Assembly: GCA_030145205.1 (NCBI GenBank)
Contig: JAQYVZ010000022.1
Location: 1-64,000, forward strand
Length of the DNA: 64,000 bases
Reading direction: 5' to 3'
Source: Desulfuromonadales bacterium
GTDB taxonomy: Bacteria; Desulfobacterota; Desulfuromonadia; Desulfuromonadales; BM103
In this document: in pieces, positions 8,501-17,526 of the stretch
Layout: every line of letters starts with the position of its first letter
How positions within the stretch are numbered: position 1 is the first letter of the stretch
Translations under genes and position numbers: made by a program
The notes under the pieces: model-generated
Databases searched by the model: none
Told to the model about the DNA's origin: nothing
What the model saw: the letters and a program-made list of their open reading frames with translations, nothing else

Positions 8501-11500
8501 CCTTCGAGCATCAACCCTTTGGCACGCTTGCCTGCCATGTATAGGCCCCACTGATCAGGGTCGCTCAGGATCGGCTGAAAGATGTCCATCAGTCCCTTGC
8601 CCTTATTCACGACAATGCCGTCTTCCCAGACCGGATAACCGTAGTACAGAACAGCCTTCATCATGGAGTCGAGCGATGTTGTTAGACGTGCGCTCATGTA
8701 TGCGCCCTGATCTTCGCCAGCCTGATTGAGGGCGCGACTCAGCCCATAGAACTGATCGACCATACCTTGAACCGCTTCCGCAGCAATACCTTCCCTGAAC
8801 TGATTGACACGCTTTCTCAGTGGGGTCTTCTTGTAGCCAACCTTCTTCGCTGCCGACTTGAGGTCTGGGTCGCTCTTCGGCTCATAGTGGAACGGCGCAA
8901 CTGGTCCGCTGAACTCTTCGCGCATCTTTTCGTTGATCGGGAAGTACATGACCTTCACGCCCTCGCGATCGCTGCCGTAGTGTTCCTCGATGTAGGTGTT
9001 CAGCCTGTTCTGAGCGTAAGTCTGGTCGGTGAACACATCTTGGATTACCGGACCATTCTTCTCGCTCATGATGACCCAGCCGTGCATCGAGCCGGTCATC
9101 TCAGCCACGTACAGGCGACCATGCTGTTCAGCGATCTGCTCATCACGCTTGGGTGTCTGCATGGTGGGCTGACCCTCTTCTTCCTGAGCCTTGCGCATGT
9201 TGTTAGCTGTGACGTAGGTGTCGGAAATCTGCACACCGTACTTCTTCAGCTCCTTGTTCCACATGCGGACAGTGATGTCCTCATAGGACTTACGAGCACC
9301 AGCGATGCGAGGATTGGTGAACGTCTCCTGATAGTTACCCGATATCCTGCCGCCAACGACAATACGAATCTTGCCACCAGCGAGCTTCTCATCAACCATG
9401 CCACTGGACAGGACATCACCAAGCGGCTCGCCCGTTGGTATCTGATCAGGGTCGGTCTGGGGCGACGGTCTTCCGGCATGACGCAGGTCATTATCGATGG
9501 TCTCATTTACAGCATCGTCGTCTCTGGCAAAGCCCAAGAACTCATTGTTCGACCTGCGGTAGACAGCCTGTACGCTGTCAGCCGTCCTGCCGATGATGTA
9601 GTTGTCGCGCAGGTTGGGTGGACCCATGCTGCCATCTTGCTGCTGGCGACCCATGGTCGGGACTTCGATCTTGCCCTTCTCCTGCATCATGATCGTGCGA
9701 GTAACGTCAGCACCAAGCACTGGCACCATGCTGTTCATGGAGACGACGATCGGCTTATCGGCTTCAGCCCAGCGAATGACGTAGACCTCCTGCTCTTGAC
9801 CGCGAACTCCAAGTGACTCCTTGCTCCATGTAATGCGAGACGTTTCAGTAACGTCCCTCATACCGAACCCACCACGAGTGGCTGATGCCGTTCCGTTGTT
9901 CCACATCACACCGCCGAGACCTCGACGCACTGCGTCTGAGATCAGGAACTTCAGTGCGAGTGGTCGCCACTGCTCATCTTTTGATACAGGGCTTTCGGCA
10001 TACACCCCACCAGTACTCAGTCGCTTCCCAAGCGTGACGCTCTGCTCAAACACCTTGTCCATCTTCTGCGACTCGTCGCTCATCATGGAGAGGTTTTCGA
10101 GGATGTTGCCCTTGACCAGTGCCCAGTTAGGACCTGCCTCAGCTGACTCTGCTGGTGCTACTGCTGCTGGTGCTTCTGCCGGACCAAACGGTGCGCCCGG
10201 TGGTGGCACGATGTTGTTTGAGTTGTAATACTCAACGATCTGGTCGTTCAGACCATCCTTCGCATCACTGAGATCGTACTCGTAGTCGAACTCATCGCCA
10301 TCAATGATAATGTCGTAAGCATCACCGGGATCAGCGGCCTTGATTTTTATCTCGACGTATGAGGTTGGCTCATTGTCTGAGTCCCACCTGATCGGCAGAC
10401 TACCCAAGATCAGTGCAGACTGACCCTTTTCGTGCCACATCTCACGAATCTGCGTGTACACGTCATCCATGAGCGCGTCATCGCTGTACATCTCCGTGCG
10501 GTAATCGTTGCGCTCGTCCTGAAGGGCTTCCTCAGCAGCGTCGTTATCGACTGTGCCGTCCTCATCAATAATCACATTGGCGCGGTAGGTGTCACCCTGT
10601 CGGCTAACACCATCGAAGCTGTCTTCAAGTGCGTCCCAGTCCGACTCGGACATGTTGGAAAATGCCTCATCGACTATCTGTGACTCGATGTCGCCGCGTT
10701 CGTTTTCCTCGAACTGGTAATACGACATCACACCTTCAGCTCGCATCGCATCGCTCTGGTCCTCATCAACATCCTCTTCTTCAAGGGAGTAGAAATCGAC
10801 CAGCTCGCTATAGCTGTAGCTGCCGCTTGCCTCAGTGCCGTCGCTGTCATCGCCACGGTTGAGTCTGTCCTGAGCGATACGACGCTTCTCATCAGCATGG
10901 TTGTCGAACCATGTGTTGATCAGTTTGGGTATCAGGTCCTTGGCTTTATCAACGTCAGCCTTACTGCCAACAACCTTCACATCGATGAAGTCATCACCAG
11001 CCCTCACCGCCCTCATACTCAGAGCGTTAGGCTCGATGTCACCGTGGCGACTGATGCGACTACCTGCGACAATCTCGTTCATCAGAGACGGCGCATCGAA
11101 GCCAGTCATCATTGCTGTGTTCGCGTCCTCAAGAACGGTTCGCGGGATACGAACCGTCGCCATCTCGCGAGTCTTCAGCCCAGACATCAGCTCCGCAATA
11201 CGGGTCTTGTCAGCGCCCATCCTGCCGTATGCCACCTCCAACATCGGAGTCAGCTGGTACTCAAGCATGGGCATACGCAGACCCTCACCGTAGTCAGCGT
11301 TGCTTGCTACTGATTGCAGGTTCCTGCCGATCTCGCGCTGCATCTCATTTACATTTGCAAGCAGCTGTGTCCGGGTTTCTGCATAACGAAGCGTGTTGTG
11401 AATTGAACTTATAGCTCGATCAAGGTCACTGATTAGTGCGTTGGCAACCACTCTCGAAGCCATGGCATCGAGAATCTCGAAGCCGCGAATATCCAGCGTT

Positions 11501-14500
11501 CCCGGTGCAGAGAGTGAACTCGGCAGGTTGTCGCGGAACTCGATCACTCCGTCACGTGCGTCCTGAATCAGTTCGCGTACATTGTCCAGCTTCCTAACCG
11601 TGAATGACTTCCATGACTCACGCTTCTGGTCAAGCGTCAGGTCTGCCCATAGCTGCCCACGATCCTCGCGTACCCAGTTCTCCATCTCACCCTGCATTGA
11701 CCCACCAGACGGTGTATCTGGCGTGCCATCGGTGAGGTTCAGGATTGGCTTGAACTCTTTCTCAAGTACGTTCCAGATGTCAGCTGCGACACCCTTACCG
11801 AAGCTATCTCCCACCATGGAGAGCAGGCGACGATTCTCTTTGTACTGCTTGTCAGCTGCATCCTTTTCGTCGCGTGAAGAGAAACCCTTGCGGAGCGCCT
11901 GCAACCAGTCTGACTGCAACTCAATGAGCGAGAGCATCTTGCCCTGCATTTCCGGGTTCGGGAACTCAAGCTCTGGCATCCCGCTCCAGTCGAGCAGCTC
12001 AGCCATGCCTGTGCGGATGTGCATGACGTTCTGGTCGTAGTGACCTGTGTAGCCCATGTCACCGTCGCGCCCCTCGCTCTTGATGAGCATGACGCGGAAG
12101 TCCTGATTAACCCTTGATCCCTGCGGCGACCACTCCGAGTACTCGGTCGTGTGCCCTGCCCAGTCGAACCATCGATCCATTGCCTTGTCGTAGCCGATGT
12201 CGTAGCCACGCTTAGCAGTCTTCGCGACCTCATCCTTGATCATCTGCTTCTGAAGGTCAGTGAGGTTGTCTATCTCTTCCTGAGTCAGGTCACCAAACAG
12301 TCTCTTCCGCGCCTGCGTGTTGTTCAGTGCCGGGTTCCGACCCTGCTTCTCAACGAAGATGCGGTAGGCATTCTCTGACAGCATGTGTGCCATCATCAGC
12401 TCTTTCGTCAACTTCGTTTTCTTCTGGTCCATCTTCTGCGACATGATCTCTGCGATGCGTGCTCGCATGAGTTCTTCGCTGACCTTGTTCTTTGATGGTC
12501 GAGATGGGAATGTCCACCGCTGATCCTCGCCATAACCATCTACAGCGGTCGGCTTCAGCGGACCTGCGATGAAGTTTGCCTCCATCGCATCATTGATCTG
12601 GTCAAGCTCTGCTGCAATGTGCGCAGGCAGGATGCCCTGATACCAGCGAGACGGCATGAAGTTGCCGTGCATCTGGTTCATGTAGCGTTCGAGCGTGCCG
12701 TAGGTGCCATCAGTGAACAGGTTGAAGCCTGACTTGTCACTCAGGCCGGACAGCTCAGCCTCGCGAGCCGTCATGTACTTCTCTTTCTGCGCCTTGATGA
12801 TCAGCTGCTTCCAACCGTTCGGCGTAGTCGAGTCAGGGAACATCGGCACTTCGTCCGGCACGTTCTCCTTGCCACCGTACTGCTTCGCCAGCTCATTCTT
12901 CTCGCGGTTGTTCGGCTTGTAGGTTGCCGTCTGCATCGCCGTGATAAACCCAGCTTGGAAGATGTCGCGGTCGCGCATCCACGGCTTAGTGGTGTCCTCA
13001 AGTGGGTTCCACTCGAAGCCATCACCATGGCGCACGAAGTCTCGCGATCTTGACAGCAGGTCCTGCACGCGATCATCGTTCCAGAACTGCTCGCGGCTCT
13101 CATGCAGCGTGATCATCTTCTTGACCGGCGCGAAGCGATCCATCTTGCGACGAACCATGATGCTCTTAATCCATGCGACGAACCTTGCCCATGCGCTGCG
13201 CTGCTTCGGTGTGGTGAACTTGTATTCGCCGGACTTCACCTTACCAGCGATGTACGCAACCATCTCTTCACCGAGTAGCTGCTTCTGGTCAGGCTTGGTC
13301 TTGTCGAGTCCCAGCTGCACCGCATAATTGTCAGCGAGCCGTGGGAAAGCATCGACCAGATTGTGCATCTCTACACGCAGGTCAGCCTCATAACCGAACA
13401 TGCCACGCACGCCGTAGTGACCGATCATCTCGTGCCAGATGGTCTCGACTACGTTGCTCTCGAAGCCACCGCTCTTCACGTTACCCGGAATGTTGGCTGG
13501 GAAGATGAAGATGCCGTTCTCAGGGTTGATGTGGTCCATGTAGCCACGCACACCATTCATGATTCCGTTGCCGCCCATGGCTATCAGCTCGTCCCTGATC
13601 TGCTGAGCGACCTCTGGGAAGTCACGCTTCAGCTCTTCGACGCTCTCCACAATGTGAATGTCGGGCAGGTTGTCCATATCCTTGGTCAGCTGCGCCCTGA
13701 CGTACTCAGTCTTGAGCAGCTCGTCCACGGTTGCCGATGCCTCGATCTGCGGCATGAACGGCATCGATGGGCTGTAGTTCAGCTCTGGGTTGTCCTGTAC
13801 CCACCAAGGATTGACAGGCTCGTACTCGAAGTCATCAGCGAGGTCTGCGTACCACTGACCGTTCTTACCAAGGTGACCGATGTTGATGTCGATCAGCGTC
13901 TGCGGGAACGTCTCTCGACCCGGCTGCGCGTACTCAGCATCACCTGTCAGCCAAGCAAGGTCGGCTGGGTTCAGCGTCTTCTCGACAATCAGGTGATTAC
14001 TCTTCGGGTTGAACAGGAAGCTGCGGCCCTGAATGTTCGCCCTGATGCGCGGACGACCGCGCCTGTTCGAGACATTGGTAACCACACCCTGCGCTGCACC
14101 GTCAGGTGTCAGTATCTCGATGCTGTCGCCACGCTCAACCATGTCCTTGACGCGGCTCCAGTAGCGCGGCAGGTTGCCGCCCTCACCGCTGTCCATGTTG
14201 AACAAGCCCTGCTGGGCACGGTGACGATAGGTTGCTGCCTTCTTCTTACGGCTGGCGACGATACCTCGTTGCTGCCGATCCTGCTTCATCTCCAGCGACT
14301 GAGCATCGGCCTGCTCGTAGGTCTCACCCTTGCCCCATGTGATCTGCGGCGTGACAACATCCTCGCCTGCAACAATCTCGGTCTCGCTCAGTTCAGCTGC
14401 CGCTGCCTGCAATGCAGCCTCCAGCGCCTCCTGAGAGGCTCCAGTTACCGCGAACTCATCGCCGCCCAACCGGAAGACCTCTACGCCCTTCTGTTTCGCC

Positions 14501-17500
14501 AGAGCGTCTGAGACAGCCACCAGCAGCCGATCACCAGCTGAGTGGGACATGTTGTCGTTGACCCATGCCAGAGAGTCCACGTCGATCGCTGCGACGGCTG
14601 GCTGTGCCGTTTCCGGGGCAGGTCTCTTTTCTACTGCTACCGATCCCGGCGGCGGCGGCGGTCCTCTGCCATCCTCGTCCTCTGTCCATGGCGGCTTGCC
14701 ATATCGGTCGCGAACATCGATGTTCTCCTGACGCTCATTGAATGCCCTGCGGTTCTGTGCGCCAGTCAGGTTATCTTGGAACAGCATCTGCTCCCTCTCG
14801 ACCGGACCAGCTGATTCAATCAGGTCTCGCTTCACGAGGTTCTCAGGCTGACGACGCTCCTTGCCGGTGTAACCCTTGTCGAGACGGCCCTGTAGTCCAC
14901 GTGCCTGACGATTGAGTTCCTTGATGGCACGTCTACCCTTCGGGGTGACCACGAGCTTGTCAGTCGTCTTGGTGCGTCTGGCGTAGCCCTCCTTGATCAG
15001 CGTCTCTTCCATCGCTGGGTCAACAGCCTCAAGGTTCTGCACTGCCTCAATTCCACCGCTCATGGCGTTCAGGTCTTCGAGCTTGACGATCTCTTCGTTG
15101 ACCTTCCGTTGCAGTTCGGCGCGGTCCTGTAGTACCTGCTTCTCAGCCTGCTGAAGTTTGGTTGCTGTAGTGCGCTTCGACCTCGCTACAGCAATATCGG
15201 TCTTCATCGCGTTAGCACGCATCACCAAGCGGTTGAGCATCTTGATCTCAGTCTCTGCGGTACGACCGCCCTGCTTCTCAAGAAACGCACGCATTGCTGG
15301 TTCGGCTTTCAGGATGGCATCAGCTTCAGCCTTTTGCTTTTGTTCGAGCTGATTCAGCTCCTTGAGTCGGTCCATCGGTGTCGTGTTAGCGATGTGCTCA
15401 GGGTCTGAAATCTTGGCCTCAAACTTGAAGCGCTCATTGGTCTTCTCCATGAAGTCCGCTGTCGCTCTGGCAGCTGCTACGTCTTCCTTCTTCACGCCAA
15501 CCGGCGCGTCAGGCTCAAGCGCAGCCATCATGCCGAACGGACCAGAGATCAGGGCACCACCACCGAACGCCTCGATGTATCGGTTGGGGTCATCGTAGAT
15601 TGGATTATCAGGATCAATCGGGCGCACTGCCGCTTCGGTCTGCATCATCTCCATGACTTCTTGCAGACCCTCAGTGACCGGCTCACCGACCGCACCAACG
15701 GTACGACGCATCCCGGTATTTGACTGCACCATGCGACCAGCTGCGCTCTTACCCATCAGCCTGTTCATGGGACCGCCAGTCAGCATGGTGACTACGGCTG
15801 CGGTGTTACCGGCGTGACTCGCCTTCTCCTGTGACATGACCTGCTTCGCATCTTCTGGTGTCATGCCAGCCTCAACCATCTGGTTGAAGGTGTCGTTTTT
15901 CTCCCAGATTTCCAGCGGGATTTGTTCGAGCACACCGCGAGTTTCCTGCTCAAGGTGTTCCTTGACAAGGATGCCCTCGGTTGCACCGCCAGCCAACATA
16001 CCGCCACGACCAGCTGCTGCCGTGCGTGCTTTATCCATAGCAGACACAGTGAGTCCGTATGACTCCCTCGCAGACGCACGAGCGGCCCAGCCGCCAGCGC
16101 CACGAGTAACCGCAAAGCTCAAGCCAAGCTCAGGCGCGTTCTCTGCGAACATCAGGAACAGTGACTCAGGATTGTTGAGCTTTGTGTTTGGGTCGCTGAT
16201 TGATTCTTTCACCAACGGGTACAAGTCGAGCAGGTTCTTCATCTCGACGTTCTCGGTAAAGATAGGCATCTCGCGCTCAGCCAGCTGCTCTTCGTCGTAG
16301 TACTTATCGATGAAGCCTTTCGAGAACTCGGTCGCATGTGTCGCTGGAGACTTACCTGTCATCCGCTGCGCGAGCGGCAAGATAAAGCCCTCATACAAAC
16401 CATTACCCCTCTTCGCGTCTGACTCCCAATCACGCATCGCTACCGATGCGCCGGGAAATGCAGGCTCACGCTTTCCGGCGTAATCAATTCCTTCATAAGA
16501 ACCCGGACCAGTAAGCGCACCACCGGGGTCGTCTGCGCCAAATGGATTGAGCATGTGACCACCGGGTGTCCACGCTCCACCAACCCTGTTGAGCAGTCGA
16601 GCGCCAAACTCCTTGCGTTCTTCCCACCACTCATCGCCTGCGATATCCCTGAACGCCAGATCGTTTTCTGGGTTCATGTCGATCCACTCTTTGAGCTTGC
16701 GTGAATCGATGTCGCCGGGGTCAATGTCCCTTCCGTACTCTTCGCGAGCGAGCTGCATGATGCGATTTTGCTCTGCTTCAGGCAGGCCCTTATCACCGGT
16801 CAGAAGGAATCGCTGGAAGTTGTTGTTGCGCTCAATGTCAGCTTCAGCACTGGAGAGCGCGGCACCAGCAATGCGTGTTGATCCGTAGCCAGTCGCACCA
16901 ACCGTGGCACGTGTGGTCGAGCCACGCTTATCCATTCGGTCCATCTGCTCAGGCGACATCGCTGACCAGCGGACCCTACCTGTCTTAGGATCAACTAGCG
17001 CCTGCTGCTGCAAGCTGTTTACCGCACTGGCACCGTACTTGGTGTTCTCGTTTCTGGATATGAACTCGTTCCACTGCTCTCGGTTCGGCCTGTTTGCCGG
17101 GTCCTTGAGTAGCTCCATGTCATGTTCGTACTGACGCTGAGCCATATCGCGCTCACGAGCCATCTGCTGTTCACCAGCTTGTGCGTACTCTTCTGGGGTC
17201 CACGGCTTATCCGCTGACGGCTTCCTCACCTTTGGCTGCGCGAACGACCCATTCCTGTTGCTCAGGGCGCGATCGATCTCAGCGTCAGTAGACGGCTCAG
17301 CAAGAGCAGGACCGCCCATCTGAATGGGGTCCTGATCCATGTGTTGTGGCAATGCTGCGTTGGTCGGTCGAAGCCCCTCTTGCTCCAAGCTGGAGTCGAG
17401 CTGTGCTCTGATTTCGTCTTGTCTCGCCTTTAATACATCAACAGCTTGCTGGTCGCCTGCGGCATTGGCACCATCTATCGCTCGCTGGATTTCCTCGATT

Positions 17501-17514
17501 GTGGGTGTTGACAT
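5518..17514 (-). CDS. Giant polyvalent virion protein (3998 aa) with GGDEF and metallopeptidase domains
   Basis: Parts seen in order: an N-terminal helical region; hydrophobic Gly/Ala-rich segments around residues 450-660; coiled coil (about 720-800); a winged-helix-like stretch just before 900; a GGDEF domain from about 910 (DNLTGAQNRRAF, IDVDSLAWVND, then GGDEF at 1017-1021) with a proline-rich insert near 950; a zinc metallopeptidase (HEMIGH at 1361-1366 with GEE at 1415-1417); an LIELQSDW block near 1862; a very acidic stretch (about 2220-2360); WRPLALKF near 2514 and ELKKYGVQI near 2755; a Tat-like RRDFLK at 3047-3052; and an LPD38-like segment (about 3425-3800) with KPFEVGAIFNTIPE and a membrane helix near 3620. 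Such proteins travel in the virion and are injected, acting on the host at once. No N4-type virion RNA polymerase motifs were seen. Virion location is inferred from family and position among tail genes. Confidence 0.85.
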   Translation of the reverse strand: MSTPTIEEIQRAIDGANAAGDQQAVDVLKARQDEIRAQLDSSLEQEGLRPTNAALPQHMDQDPIQMGGPALAEPSTDAEIDRALSNRNGSFAQPKVRKPSADKPWTPEEYAQAGEQQMARERDMAQRQYEHDMELLKDPANRPNREQWNEFISRNENTKYGASAVNSLQQQALVDPKTGRVRWSAMSPEQMDRMDKRGSTTRATVGATGYGSTRIAGAALSSAEADIERNNNFQRFLLTGDKGLPEAEQNRIMQLAREEYGRDIDPGDIDSRKLKEWIDMNPENDLAFRDIAGDEWWEERKEFGARLLNRVGGAWTPGGHMLNPFGADDPGGALTGPGSYEGIDYAGKREPAFPGASVAMRDWESDAKRGNGLYEGFILPLAQRMTGKSPATHATEFSKGFIDKYYDEEQLAEREMPIFTENVEMKNLLDLYPLVKESISDPNTKLNNPESLFLMFAENAPELGLSFAVTRGAGGWAARASARESYGLTVSAMDKARTAAAGRGGMLAGGATEGILVKEHLEQETRGVLEQIPLEIWEKNDTFNQMVEAGMTPEDAKQVMSQEKASHAGNTAAVVTMLTGGPMNRLMGKSAAGRMVQSNTGMRRTVGAVGEPVTEGLQEVMEMMQTEAAVRPIDPDNPIYDDPNRYIEAFGGGALISGPFGMMAALEPDAPVGVKKEDVAAARATADFMEKTNERFKFEAKISDPEHIANTTPMDRLKELNQLEQKQKAEADAILKAEPAMRAFLEKQGGRTAETEIKMLNRLVMRANAMKTDIAVARSKRTTATKLQQAEKQVLQDRAELQRKVNEEIVKLEDLNAMSGGIEAVQNLEAVDPAMEETLIKEGYARRTKTTDKLVVTPKGRRAIKELNRQARGLQGRLDKGYTGKERRQPENLVKRDLIESAGPVEREQMLFQDNLTGAQNRRAFNERQENIDVRDRYGKPPWTEDEDGRGPPPPPGSVAVEKRPAPETAQPAVAAIDVDSLAWVNDNMSHSAGDRLLVAVSDALAKQKGVEVFRLGGDEFAVTGASQEALEAALQAAAAELSETEIVAGEDVVTPQITWGKGETYEQADAQSLEMKQDRQQRGIVASRKKKAATYRHRAQQGLFNMDSGEGGNLPRYWSRVKDMVERGDSIEILTPDGAAQGVVTNVSNRRGRPRIRANIQGRSFLFNPKSNHLIVEKTLNPADLAWLTGDAEYAQPGRETFPQTLIDINIGHLGKNGQWYADLADDFEYEPVNPWWVQDNPELNYSPSMPFMPQIEASATVDELLKTEYVRAQLTKDMDNLPDIHIVESVEELKRDFPEVAQQIRDELIAMGGNGIMNGVRGYMDHINPENGIFIFPANIPGNVKSGGFESNVVETIWHEMIGHYGVRGMFGYEADLRVEMHNLVDAFPRLADNYAVQLGLDKTKPDQKQLLGEEMVAYIAGKVKSGEYKFTTPKQRSAWARFVAWIKSIMVRRKMDRFAPVKKMITLHESREQFWNDDRVQDLLSRSRDFVRHGDGFEWNPLEDTTKPWMRDRDIFQAGFITAMQTATYKPNNREKNELAKQYGGKENVPDEVPMFPDSTTPNGWKQLIIKAQKEKYMTAREAELSGLSDKSGFNLFTDGTYGTLERYMNQMHGNFMPSRWYQGILPAHIAAELDQINDAMEANFIAGPLKPTAVDGYGEDQRWTFPSRPSKNKVSEELMRARIAEIMSQKMDQKKTKLTKELMMAHMLSENAYRIFVEKQGRNPALNNTQARKRLFGDLTQEEIDNLTDLQKQMIKDEVAKTAKRGYDIGYDKAMDRWFDWAGHTTEYSEWSPQGSRVNQDFRVMLIKSEGRDGDMGYTGHYDQNVMHIRTGMAELLDWSGMPELEFPNPEMQGKMLSLIELQSDWLQALRKGFSSRDEKDAADKQYKENRRLLSMVGDSFGKGVAADIWNVLEKEFKPILNLTDGTPDTPSGGSMQGEMENWVREDRGQLWADLTLDQKRESWKSFTVRKLDNVRELIQDARDGVIEFRDNLPSSLSAPGTLDIRGFEILDAMASRVVANALISDLDRAISSIHNTLRYAETRTQLLANVNEMQREIGRNLQSVASNADYGEGLRMPMLEYQLTPMLEVAYGRMGADKTRIAELMSGLKTREMATVRIPRTVLEDANTAMMTGFDAPSLMNEIVAGSRISRHGDIEPNALSMRAVRAGDDFIDVKVVGSKADVDKAKDLIPKLINTWFDNHADEKRRIAQDRLNRGDDSDGTEASGSYSYSELVDFYSLEEEDVDEDQSDAMRAEGVMSYYQFEENERGDIESQIVDEAFSNMSESDWDALEDSFDGVSRQGDTYRANVIIDEDGTVDNDAAEEALQDERNDYRTEMYSDDALMDDVYTQIREMWHEKGQSALILGSLPIRWDSDNEPTSYVEIKIKAADPGDAYDIIIDGDEFDYEYDLSDAKDGLNDQIVEYYNSNNIVPPPGAPFGPAEAPAAVAPAESAEAGPNWALVKGNILENLSMMSDESQKMDKVFEQSVTLGKRLSTGGVYAESPVSKDEQWRPLALKFLISDAVRRGLGGVMWNNGTASATRGGFGMRDVTETSRITWSKESLGVRGQEQEVYVIRWAEADKPIVVSMNSMVPVLGADVTRTIMMQEKGKIEVPTMGRQQQDGSMGPPNLRDNYIIGRTADSVQAVYRRSNNEFLGFARDDDAVNETIDNDLRHAGRPSPQTDPDQIPTGEPLGDVLSSGMVDEKLAGGKIRIVVGGRISGNYQETFTNPRIAGARKSYEDITVRMWNKELKKYGVQISDTYVTANNMRKAQEEEGQPTMQTPKRDEQIAEQHGRLYVAEMTGSMHGWVIMSEKNGPVIQDVFTDQTYAQNRLNTYIEEHYGSDREGVKVMYFPINEKMREEFSGPVAPFHYEPKSDPDLKSAAKKVGYKKTPLRKRVNQFREGIAAEAVQGMVDQFYGLSRALNQAGEDQGAYMSARLTTSLDSMMKAVLYYGYPVWEDGIVVNKGKGLMDIFQPILSDPDQWGLYMAGKRAKGLMLEGFAELNPEQQRLVTNAAKHFGGDVFELLAYLDGYREEGGGINRRDFLKMTGAVAAAAASPVSGVSAVDKKAKDMILKRINEVIVPGRAGKRRKKKLTGRKIDPREVLGKNYARTKYNWVKRLMEEAGATKEEAEAAIDRVLDSAMSDQSLADEAKKRLEEKKQAANTRNNDVGDAIEAINDLISKGREHLFDPKEIKAMIRLGDKFPHFERVAKDYAEFNRKMLDFGESSGIIDAESRPTWENADYVPFYRVGDDRLAGSGMSPTAGIANQRAPIRRLTGKDERVGDIMGNILMNITKLVDASVKNNAALEAVDALRGSGIVSKKPMDWKPEMIPMNQLKKVMLDRGIIVPDTKKGIHLSDIPKEALTGMSKMFAMKAPSGDGVISVMRDGKREYYYTDDMLLYRSMSSINKKHFGEWINLFRAPKRLLTTLITVDPSFMIANFIRDTGSAFVVGRDHGNLPVLSAIKGFTEALVEDEAMRTLVGAGAAFENGYITGGDPRQTKKLLKAAMKKKSFTNTVLDSPMKLIRAWKHLGSSIENSNRMAIYNAAIAAGKSKKQAAYEAKDLMDFSMGGDWPVVQFLIQTVPFMNARAQGMYRLGRGAREHPVAFTMKGLIIGLAGLALYGAFKDDERYKALEMWDRHAYFHWWIGDKHYRLPKPFEVGAIFNTIPEMMFNYAYDKESDAGKTLMREYMHMLAQTFSMSPIPQTFAPVREMRNNHNYFTDRPIVSYYEQKRLPQDQYRTRTSPTMIELAKFMPEMKYGEGNIASPLHLQNLYAGYTGTIGRYMLQAADMVTQRALDYPAPPAWEVQDVPVLGRFVRGENPPRRTKYETEVYELLDKTTRIQGSLSFHEKLGNVDEYLATHKEHEPYIRAAGALEGVRENIQEINRAIQYIHLDEEMDPKDKQKEIDVLEETRNTLFKEGWKLRPGGEYNPDRPLETSQVIDMIDNFGVDDSTAFLRRLEDNAPNTLQLLKMVNNDLGERQLNSLAKTLE

Positions 17515-17526
17515 TTCGCTCTCATG

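Noticed and set aside
8767-9816. Plus-strand open frame of 349 codons
   Set aside because: Antisense to the giant protein, composition of a mirror frame.
13363-14511. Long plus-strand open frame of 382 codons
   Set aside because: It lies wholly antisense to the giant protein with its GGDEF and peptidase region. Its sequence is Val/Leu/His/Arg-rich, typical of a mirror of biased codons, and it has no ribosome site.
5518-17514. N4-type virion RNA polymerase
   Set aside because: Size is similar, but the polymerase motifs (TxxGR and related) are not seen, and GGDEF, peptidase and LPD38-like parts identify another type of giant protein.
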